Source of the DNA: Xylogone sp. PMI_703
Lineage: Eukaryota; Ascomycota; Leotiomycetes
DNA length: 64,000 nt
NCBI GenBank assembly: GCA_021399445.1
Contig: JAJTUQ010000001.1
Span: 1,984,001 to 2,048,000 of the forward strand
Direction: 5' to 3'
The notes beneath the pieces are model-generated. The model searched no databases, had not been told where the DNA came from, and saw only the letters and a program-made list of their open reading frames with translations. A program made the translations under genes and the position numbers. Shown one piece after another: positions 55,955-64,000 of the stretch. Each line of letters opens with the position of its first letter. Position 1 is the stretch's first letter.

Positions 55955-58644
55955 GGTTGTGGATGTGTAATCCCACCGTCACTCGCCTATGGTCTTTTTT
56001 TGTATGTAGAAAATTGGTAGAAGTGGTCGATCAATGCTGCTGCTATTCGCCTCTGCGTGCTCGCTATAAATATAGAATGTTCCAGTCTCGTCGGGGGCTC
56101 TTGGTGTCCTTTGCGTATTTAAGGTTTCAGGTTCAATAGTAAATATCTCCGGCAGGGAGAAGAAAGTCGTGAAAGATAGCAGGTCATGATAGTTAACAGA
56201 GCGGCCCCGGGCGTCTTCTGGTCAGCAGCACACACTCGAATTGAGCAGTGCTCGGTGAGGGATTTGGAAAGGGGGGTACCAGAGGGTGGCGGGCGTAATC
56301 AGAGTACCCCAGGTCCGGCGGTGCAAGGCTCTGGGATAAGGCTTGCTGGCTATGACGGCAAGGACGAGGAGGGCACGAGAGAAGAGGAGAGAAAAGAGGA
56401 GCGGCGGAGGAGGAGTGAGATAGTGAGAAATAAGTGGTAATATAACGTATAATGTAGAGTAGAGTACGTATATATATGGTATATGACAAAAATCCTGGAC
56501 GATAGCAGAGTGTACCGAGGAGAACGGGGGTTCAGGTTGTTTGTTCTCAAACTCCTTGTGTGCTAAGACGGGTTCGGGAAAGGGGGTGGCCTGTTTCGCA
56601 GGGGACCAAAGAGAAAAAGAGGGAAAAGAAAAATAAATCGGATGGAAGTTCAAGAAACAATTATCCGCGCTGGGAGATGCAAGTCACCAAATTGCTCGTG
56701 AGTGGTGCCGGATGCAGGCAGCGCGGCGAGCGCAAGCTCTTATAAGATTGTGAAGTCATTGGCGGTTCTGATTGCATGGCCGACAGCGCAAGCGGAGGAA
56801 TGGACTGAGGGCTCGCTATGCGCGTCAGGTTCCAATGAAGACCGCCGCTTCTTGGTCCTCGCACGCTATGTATGGCTGGACAGTCCTGGTATCTGGCTTG
56901 TACACCACGTACCTGTCTATCTGGCTCGCTGGCTGCGTTCTGGCTCCGTTCAATGTGGACCCAGACGACGGTTCTTTGCGGGATTATTAGGTCTCGCAGG
57001 AGGGCTAGAGGGAAGAAGGGCAGAAAAGGGGAGCAGCGAGGACGAGAAAGCAACCCGCCGGAGCAGAGAGATACAGGAGGCGTCGACAGGATCAGCCTAT
57101 GTCGGGCAGCAATGCTCTCTTGCTGCTGGACGCTTTCTGGGATCAGCCTGGTCTCTTTTTGCCGCCGAACAGCAGCCCTTTTTCCTGTTGAGCCATGGAC
57201 CTGCCAACTGTGACTGGCTTGGGGAAATCTGGATTGGAATTGGCATGTCTGACTGGCCCGACGACGGCTCTGATCTGCCATGCGATTTGGGAAAATAAGA
57301 GATGCGCCTTTGGAGGAAGCGGCGTGGAAGGTGGTAAGCTGGACGTAAGCGTCAAAGCCCTAATAATGGACCAATTCGTCTCCCAGAGGCAAACCGGAGG
57401 CATTGAAGCGCAGTGAGCGCTAGAGGCTAGAGCATGAGTTGGGGCACCCGGGATGGGCCCTGGGGCGGACCGACACAGAGACCACTGGTTGCAGGTTGGT
57501 CGCGGATGCTAAACAGCCGGAAATGGGGCCGGAGATTGGCAAGGAAGGACGATTATGGCAGCTCAGGGCAGATGAGTTGTTGAAAGAGTAGAATGGTGAA
57601 TGGCCATGGGCAAATAGGCAAGAGCATGCGAGCCAAAGGAGCAATTAGAAGGGCTGTTAAAGAGGGGAGATGGCGATGGCGATGGAGATGGGCAGGAGGG
57701 GGAGGGGGAGGCGAAGAATGTACACGACAGGTACGGGAGGTACTTTGAAGAGGCGGATAAGGAGAACAGGAAGATTGCCCGGCTCTGATTGATAATCCAA
57801 TGCAATTGCTTGATGCGTTCCAGCAAAGGGTGAATGCTATGGAATTTGAATTGTATCCTCAACGAGATCTCACTGAGAGCTAGAGGGTCCTTGGTTTCTA
57901 TTTTGCGGCCGTTCATTACCACTATTCTACGGCCTACTGTAGTACTTCAGCTGCAGTAGGGATCTAATTACAGTACCGCATCAGCAACGAAGTTTGCTGC
58001 GCGTGCTGCGTGTACTGCGTCTGTTGCAACCTGGGCAGTCGGCCACTCTGCAGGAGATGATTGCTATCTGCGTGTCCTGGGCGATGTGTTCGGCGTATGT
58101 TGACATCAGCGGCAGTGGACTTTTGCGGTGTGTATCGTGCGCTGTTCTTGTATGGTGGAGCTGTACGAAGCGGCCATCTGGAAGGTTGTCGTGGGCATGT
58201 ACAGTCGCATCTCCTGCATCTCTAGTGAGGTCGACGGCTCCAGAGGAACCCACCTCGGGGAACGGCCGCCCTGATGCACCGCAAAACCTACCAAAGGCCC
58301 ACCAAACAGCAAAGAAACGCTTACTTGTACACACTATTTCTCAACGCTAGCTGACTTCCAGACCTCGCACGTTACAGTCAACAGCCAGCAGCATCGTTGG
58401 GGGCATTGCATTCTTTGTCTTTTGTGCCCCAACCGGATGCTCCTTGTCCTGAGCTGAGAAAGAATCTCACGGCAGCAGTCTGGTGTTCTCCGGGACCTGC
58501 TACGGCACTTGTCCTCTCAGCCACACCTGGCCAGCCACTATCCGCCGGCCACTAGCCGCTACTCGTTATCTGGACGCGTCTAAACAATTTATCTCGCGAG
58601 CTCATTCCTTCCCCTCTTACCTTGTCAATCACCGCCTTCAAAAT
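55955..58644. promoter_or_regulatory. Divergent intergenic region, 2.7 kb, to SPC34
   Basis: Between two divergent genes. Contains GC-rich, purine-strand-biased blocks (GGAGGGGGAGGGGGAGGCG near 57,697). Between 56,661 and 57,298 both strands stay open for about 200 codons in overlapping frames, without protein-like features on either. TACTGTAGTAC at 57,945 and TACAGTA near 57,969 again match the palindrome of other gaps. An ACGCGT box is at 58574-58579. Confidence 0.45.
58574..58579. promoter_or_regulatory. MCB-type element (ACGCGT) upstream of SPC34
   Basis: Perfect ACGCGT 66 bp 5' of the SPC34 ATG, followed by CTCGCGAG at 58,592. Matches the MBF core. Presence is seen; regulation is inferred. 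Confidence 0.45.
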
Positions 58645-59624
58645 ATGTCGCTGCTCTCTGCACATCTGGAGCAATTGGAGCTCTGCGCACAATCAATTGC
58701 CACTCTCCCGTAAGTTCCCGACCTCATCATGCCATTCCATCGCGGACAAGAACATCTCCCGCCGCAAAAAAGCAATCTAGCACAAGCAACATCCAACCCC
58801 TCCTTCCCGAACCCTTCCAGAAGAAACACCGGCAACACGCGACTAACCCCGCCAAAAAATATTACAGCTTCCCCCCGCCCAAGATCTTTACCAATGCTCT
58901 CCTCTCCAACCACGACATCACGGCTCTGATCCGCGACACCGAGCCGCATGAGCGTGCGCTTTTCTCTGTACCACCACCTCCTCCCTCCTTTGCTGCGCAG
59001 GCCGCGTACACCGCAAGCACTGCCAGCAATCCGGATCCTGCCCTGTCGAGCACCACCACTACCAGTACCAGTACCAACCGCCGGCAGACCGTTTTCGCCG
59101 TTTCGTCAGGCGAGATTACAACATCCACAGGCCCCTCCGCGCGTGCCCCACGAAAGAACACTGCTGTTGCTGCGGTGCTCGGCGGCGAGCTGCACAGTCA
59201 GATCCGGAAGACGGAGAGTGTGGCCCATGGCGGCCGAGGCGAGATGGATGTCGATGTGCTGCTGCGAGGTGCCGAGAAGCTAGGGAACGTCTGGCCAGTG
59301 CCGGGCTTGGGCGAGCGCATCAACAGCTTGCGGATTAGGCATCGTCAGCTCAAGACCAGTTTGGGTCACTATCAGCAGAAGATTGACAAGCAGGAGAGCG
59401 AGCTCGAGAAGTTGAATCGTGGTGAAGAGTGGGAGGAAGACCACGATGGTGAAGAGGACGATGATGACGCTGCTCGAGCTGAACGCGAGGAAGAGAATGT
59501 GGAGATCACCGATGAGGATCTGTGGCGAGAGGAAGAAGAGATCAAGGAGCTGGAAGCCAAGAAACGTGAGCTGGAGGAACGGATTCGAGGTATGGAACGT
59601 GATTTGGGAGGGTTGATGAGATGA
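58645..59624 (+). CDS. SPC34: DASH/Dam1 complex subunit Spc34
   Basis: Subunit of the ten-protein DASH ring that couples kinetochores to microtubule plus ends. Exons 58645-58709 and 58868-59624 give 273 aa; the 158-nt intron splits a Pro codon. The N-terminal signature MSLLSAHLEQLELCAQSIATLP-FPPPKIFTNALLSNHDITALIRDTEPHERALFS is diagnostic. A Ser/Thr-rich linker with basic residues follows (possible Aurora/Ipl1 targets: RRQTVF), then EMDVDVLLRGAEKLGNVWPVPGLGERINSLRIRHRQL and a strongly charged C-terminal coiled coil with an acidic run. All Spc34 features are present and length is usual (yeast is 295). Confidence 0.93.
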
Positions 59625-59830
59625 TCTTGGGCAAGCTGCATCAGGTGTATGCAGGATTTTGTTTTGGCGACTTGCAGATGTTTTGATACCCAGGCGATAT
59701 TGCATCAGGGGGAGTTTTGTTTTGTAGTGACTGGTTTTTATAATTCACGAATAGTATATACAGATATGCAGAATCACATACACGCAGGTAGGTTCATGCA
59801 AAGACTGCCGGTATCGCAACAGCACTGCGT

Positions 59831-61528
59831 CTAATCAGTCTTGATCCCCACCTTCCCAATCCTCCTCAACCCAAACCCCACCACACCAAGCACCAGCACA
59901 TTTGCTGCAAAACACGTCCAGAAGGTGGCTTTGTACCCATCCAGTAGCCTCTCTTTCTCTGTTTCCCACTTCTTCCCTTTGGCAGCAAGTGTGACACTAG
60001 AAGCAATGACACTCGAAACGGCCAGACCAACACTATTCCCAATATTACTGATGGTATTGAACACACCTCCTGCTAATCCATGCGTCTTATGGGGATACAC
60101 CTGGGTGATGACCAGATTCGCAACAGTGAAGAGGACATCTGCACATATGGGCGCACAGCTTGTTGCTATGAAGGCACAGCTCCAGTAGGACCACTCCGGT
60201 TTCACAAAGGCAAGGACCAGAGGGCTGATAGCTTGCAACGAGGCCGAGCCCAGCACAAGCGCATCGGCTCTAACACGTTTCACCAACCAGCCCGTCAAAA
60301 AATTCGTGGCCGCACCAGTGACCACCATAGGGAGGAAGCGAATTGATGTCTGGATTGGTTTGAGATCCTGGATATCCTGGTAAAACAGCGTCAGGAAGAA
60401 CTGTATGGCGTTGAATATGCCCCATACAATAAAGACTGTAACACACAGAGATGTGAAAACCGTGTTTCGCCAGAGAGATGGAGGCATGATGGCTACTTTC
60501 CCCAAGCGTTCCTGTCTTGCTACCCAGAAAGCGAATAGGGGCAGGAGGACAACTGCTACGGAGAAAAGCGTCAGTGTGACAGGAGCAACGAAGTGGCTGG
60601 CACCGCTGGACAGGACCGATAACACGTATGAAAACATTCCCAGGCTGGTGCTTAACAAGGTACAGCCTACCCAATCGATCTCAGTCCTTAATCTTTCTCG
60701 AAGGACAGACCACGACTGGGAGCTTGTAACGGGGTCAGGAGGCACAAAGTAGATCGAGATGATAAACACTACAAATGCGATTATCGCCCCGATATAGTAT
60801 CCATACCTCCATCCGATCGTCTGTACGAATACTCCACCGAGGACCAGCCCAATCGAGAATCCAAAAGGGTTACCAGCGCCTAGACATGCAAAGGCAAGAT
60901 TGCGATATGTGCCAGTAGGAATACTCCTGGTAATCAGGATGACCATACTGGGGAGAGCTAGTGCCAAGGCAACGCCCTGTGCAGCTCTGAAAACAATTAA
61001 CTGAATTCCACTGGTGCAGACTCCGCAGGCTACTGTTGTTATACTGAGGAGAAAGACGCCCGTCAGATAAACTTTCTTCCCACCTACTACATCTGCCACT
61101 GAACCAAAGAGGAGGAGAGTACAGCCACATGCTAACGAGTTGACTGAGGCTGGCCAGAGAAGAAGGGAGTCCTTAAGGTGGATTTCGCGTGCCAAAGTTG
61201 GAAGTGAAACGATCAGGAGGCCAGCAAGCATAGCATTGAGTGCAGTGATGAGTGCCACCGTAGATATGAGAATTGTTGCACGATATTTCGAGATTGGAGG
61301 GATAGTGTGAACTGGCTCTTCAGCTGGCGAGATGTCAAAAGTGTCTTGTTGGTCCTCCATTCCCAATCCTTCAATTTCCGTAGGGCTTGTATGTTTTCGC
61401 CGCACTGAGTTACCTTGGCTGTCATCCAGCGTTCCATGGTTGGATGTCTCCATCTCGAATGCAGCTTTGGTCCCATCTTTGGAGAATCCCAAACTTGGCT
61501 CTCCTCCTGATAGGGCGGCCATTCTCAT
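59831..61528 (-). CDS. MFS transporter, drug:H+ antiporter (DHA2-like, 14-TM type)
   Basis: Intronless; 565 aa from ATG 61528 (a second ATG lies two codons on at 61522). The frame is open further upstream only to a TTG. About 80 cytosolic residues precede TM1 (ILISTVALITALNAMLAGLLIV). Motif A is present as GSVADVVGGKKVY after TM2, an Arg in TM4 (FRAAQGVALALALPSM), and motif C in TM5 as GAGNPFGFSIGLVLGGVFVQ, characteristic of antiporters. A long loop (residues about 265-285) and the further helix pattern suggest 14 helices. Related proteins are aminotriazole- or drug-resistance exporters, but substrate is undetermined. No Zn-cluster regulator or biosynthetic gene is adjacent. Confidence 0.85.
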   Translation of the reverse strand: MRMAALSGGEPSLGFSKDGTKAAFEMETSNHGTLDDSQGNSVRRKHTSPTEIEGLGMEDQQDTFDISPAEEPVHTIPPISKYRATILISTVALITALNAMLAGLLIVSLPTLAREIHLKDSLLLWPASVNSLACGCTLLLFGSVADVVGGKKVYLTGVFLLSITTVACGVCTSGIQLIVFRAAQGVALALALPSMVILITRSIPTGTYRNLAFACLGAGNPFGFSIGLVLGGVFVQTIGWRYGYYIGAIIAFVVFIISIYFVPPDPVTSSQSWSVLRERLRTEIDWVGCTLLSTSLGMFSYVLSVLSSGASHFVAPVTLTLFSVAVVLLPLFAFWVARQERLGKVAIMPPSLWRNTVFTSLCVTVFIVWGIFNAIQFFLTLFYQDIQDLKPIQTSIRFLPMVVTGAATNFLTGWLVKRVRADALVLGSASLQAISPLVLAFVKPEWSYWSCAFIATSCAPICADVLFTVANLVITQVYPHKTHGLAGGVFNTISNIGNSVGLAVSSVIASSVTLAAKGKKWETEKERLLDGYKATFWTCFAANVLVLGVVGFGLRRIGKVGIKTD

Positions 61529-62358
61529 CAAATTATAGCCCTTTGACTGCTCGTCCAGAAAATCGAGCCACAATACTTAGGAATTATAGAGTAAGATGGA
61601 TGGTAGTCACTCAACTAAGCGTGATCTGGACGAGTTAACGCGCTTAACATGAAGGCCCCGCTTAGATCTCAAAAGACACGGAGTAACAAAACATTAACTT
61701 ATAAAATATAAATCTGTCGGGGAATGAAATATAACATTAACAATTGAAGACAACGTGTACTAAAAATGACACGCAGATTAGATACGAGAAACTTTGAAAT
61801 ACGTATCCTCTTCCCTCATTTGTGCGCAGATGGTTGGGAGATGCCTAAAAATTCGTCATTCAGTGAGAAAGAAGGGCGCAGGTTGTACGGAGAAGGACAC
61901 ATTCTAGACCCGAGTCGGATATGGAGGAGTAGATAAACCCCCCTGTCAGATGTCGTAACTCTGCTTCAATTCGGCTTAGGTTATCGCGGAATTGGTTGTT
62001 TGGAGCGCTGCCTCAGTCACTGCCTTAATAATTGTGAATTGCTATTTCTTAATGTTGTTCTTTGACCTTTTTCTGGTTTTGGAAGGAGAGATGGGGGATG
62101 GATGACTAATTTCGGGGGTTTACAGTGGCATAGGTATGCTGAGCGCAATTAGATGCCGGGCTTGTAAAGCTTGATTTAGTTATCTATTTAGAATTGAGTT
62201 TATAGAAGCTGTAGAGTGGTACGTGACTGAACTTTTGGTATTGATTTCACGTATGCATTCTTGTCATAATTTTACTTAGCATCATCATAGTAAAGTGGAC
62301 CTGGATATGCCAGATGTATATGCGAACTAGCCCTTCTTATAATACACCTATAAAGGTA
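61529..62358. other. Intergenic between MFS transporter and F-box gene
   Basis: A 0.83-kb AT-rich gap containing the transporter promoter and the 3' side of the F-box gene. No open frame worth reporting, no repeats. Confidence 0.45.
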
Positions 62359-63751
62359 TTATATGTCGAACACAACATAATCATCGTCGAGCTCGGCCTC
62401 TGGATCATAGTGTTCAAGAGTTCCTGGTTCAATATACAGATAGAATGCTGCTTTGACTTCTTTGTCTTGATCCTCTTTTGTCCACCCGGGGGCATATTGT
62501 ATCGTTATCCCATACTGAGCAACAAACTCTGCTGTTTTTTCAATATGATGCCATGGCCATATGCCATTGTAGACAATGGGCTTATGAGCGATGCCACTAT
62601 CTTCAAATAGATCCTGTGATGGTTCGAACGTAATGAGCATGTCTCTTAGTTTACTTTGGGGACAATGCGTGTATTTTAGGGAAGCAAAGTTTTGCATCCA
62701 CATGGCACAGTTCCTCCCAAAAGTATAGATAAACCCATAATCCAATGTCAGATGTCGAAGATTCGGCGCGTTAAGCTTTCTCACAGCATTTGATGGTACC
62801 TCGCGACCCATGATGTTGAGTGAAGACATAGTCAGTGTCTCTAAGTGTGAGAAACCAGAGAAATCGAGCATGCTATAATCTTTGGGTTCATACAAGCCCA
62901 GTTGAATGTTCTTTAAAGAATGCCTGTGCAACTCTAGCATCTTCTGTAAACTCTTTGTAGCATATCCTGGGGGCTCTCCCTTGTACATCCCAAAATTCAA
63001 TATGGACAGGCTAATAAGACCAGCAGGCCAACGTAAAAGGTGCTCAGCAACATGTGCGCCTGCTAATTGATATCGGATCTCTAGAGTTTCTAAGCTACCA
63101 GTGTGGATCTGGTGGAAATAATCTCTCCAGGTCTTTCTGACCAATTTCAGCCGGGTTATAACCTACTTGGAGTTCATCGTCGTGTCCGCCCACGCCGTAC
63201 TCCGATATGCTCATGCTCTTTAAGGATAAGGTGGTGAAATATCTCAGGATCAACTGGATGGATGGATCTGCACGGAATCCACTTCCCTGAAGAACCAAGT
63301 GTTCAAGATGAGGACATCCATCAATCGCTTGAATAATAGGTAGGGTATCGATTGTGTATTGTGAAGAAAGGTGCAGCTCCCGCAACTGCACACAACATTT
63401 TAGCAACTCGACGACGGCATGGACAGTACATTGTTGAGGCTTCCTAATACATAGATGGATAGTGCGAGTAATTGATGCGAGATGGGGCCGAGTCTTAAAC
63501 AATAATTGTAGTTTTTGTAGCCTTGTTTCGGTGGACGGCTCGTAGAACTTTAAGATGTGAAAGAGCCAAAATTCAGTAATTCTTCGCCATCGTCTGCAAA
63601 CAAGCGTCACAGGCCCACTAACTTCACCAAAACCATAAAAATTGTCCGGAATATAGATGTATGAAAATATCTGCGATAAAGTTTCATCAGGTAGTATGGA
63701 AATCCAGCACTTCTTAGGAGAAATATGTTGCTGACCGTTGGAAGCTTGCAT
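62359..63751 (-). CDS. F-box protein, leucine-rich-repeat-like
   Basis: Probable substrate receptor of an SCF ubiquitin ligase. Proposed exons 63751-63201 and 63136-62359 give 442 aa. The F-box is near residues 15-65: CWISILPDETLSQIFSYIYIPDN...VSGPVTLVCRRWRRITEFWLFHILKF. Irregular leucine-rich strands follow (LRELHLSSQY, LEHLVLQGSGF, LETLEIRYQ, LISLSILNFG, LKNIQLGLYE, LETLTMSSLNI, LRHLTLDYG). The intron is uncertain: a 64-nt intron with GTACGG donor and TCAG acceptor (used here) or a 34-nt intron with a better donor (GTAGGT) but an AAAG acceptor. The third option is a frameshifted pseudogene. The C-terminus is acidic (EAELDDDYVVFDI). Such F-box genes are often numerous and fast evolving in fungi; target unknown. 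Confidence 0.75.
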
Positions 63752-64000
63752 GTTGGGGATTCCTGTAGTTGGTTTTAGTAATAATGGATGAACACAGGAT
63801 CTTACCCATTGCAAAAGATATGGGTGCTGAAGAAGTAGGATTGCAAACGGTGGGCTCAAGGGGAAAGATTATGATATAGACTTGACGTTTAGCACGGCTG
63901 CTCTGGTTTAGTCTGATCGGTACCGAGCTTACTATTTGAGTCAATTTGAACATACTATGGTTCAATAGATTCCGAAATAGGATTATAAGACGATGTGAAC
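63752..64000. other. Upstream of the F-box gene, window edge
   Basis: 249 bp 5' of the F-box ATG. Two frames continue upstream without an ATG in the F-box frame until a TTG, so an additional 5' exon is possible. Nothing else is visible before the edge. Confidence 0.35.

Noticed and set aside
59831..61528. Transporter as part of a secondary-metabolite cluster
   Set aside because: Neighbours are SPC34 and an F-box gene; no synthase, P450 or cluster regulator is nearby.

Overview
The window is nuclear DNA of a filamentous ascomycete (Pezizomycotina; gene repertoire and intron style would fit a leotiomycete, but genus cannot be fixed from sequence alone). Reasons: protein genes carry one to four short introns (mostly 48-65 nt, GTRNGT...CTAAY...YAG), one tRNA has the standard eukaryotic intron after base 37, and the genes are fungal household genes including fungus-specific ones (DASH subunit Spc34, Skt5/Chs4, Lro1). 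No transposon, CRISPR, rRNA or secondary-metabolite cluster was seen. I reconstructed 20 spliced or intronless protein genes by joining exons in phase, plus one tRNA and one weak small-gene candidate.

Layout. 0.5-9.2 kb: steryl-beta-glucosidase Egh1 (-) divergent from the exosome cofactor SKI3 (+), then a small secreted protein (-). 9.2-13.1 kb: long gene-poor gap. 13.1-17.6 kb: ERV1 (-) divergent from HEM4 (+), an NTF2/SnoaL-like protein and OXR1. 17.8-24 kb: DPH7 (-) divergent from a DUF1917 protein (+); NatC acetyltransferase NAA30/MAK3 (-) divergent from the acyltransferase LRO1 (+). 24.4-34.6 kb: tRNA-Val(CAC), condensin CND1 (-) divergent from the CDC7 kinase (+), ribosomal protein uL15 (RPL28) and the Fe-S helicase CHL1. 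34.6-38.2 kb: gene-poor gap. 38.2-42.8 kb: SKT5 chitin synthase activator and the meiotic protein HOP2. 42.8-47.8 kb: second large gap, GC-rich. 47.8-56 kb: LEE1-like CCCH protein (+), TAF12 (-), an acidic disordered protein (-). 58.6-64 kb: DASH subunit SPC34 (+), a 14-TM-type MFS transporter (-), an F-box protein (-).

How the genes relate. Many neighbours are divergent pairs sharing 0.3-0.5 kb promoters. Five genes act on chromosomes (CND1, CDC7, CHL1, HOP2, SPC34); CHL1 and SPC34 each have an ACGCGT (MCB/MBF-type) site within about 110 bp of the start, and the CND1/CDC7 promoter has an ACGCGA. Two proteins end in CaaX boxes: Egh1 (CALM) and Skt5 (CLVM, the latter written by a 12-nt last exon). 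The large gaps contain clusters of the palindrome TACNGTA that no gene explains.

All exon joins are inferred from splice signals, reading phase and remembered family features; none was tested against transcripts or databases.
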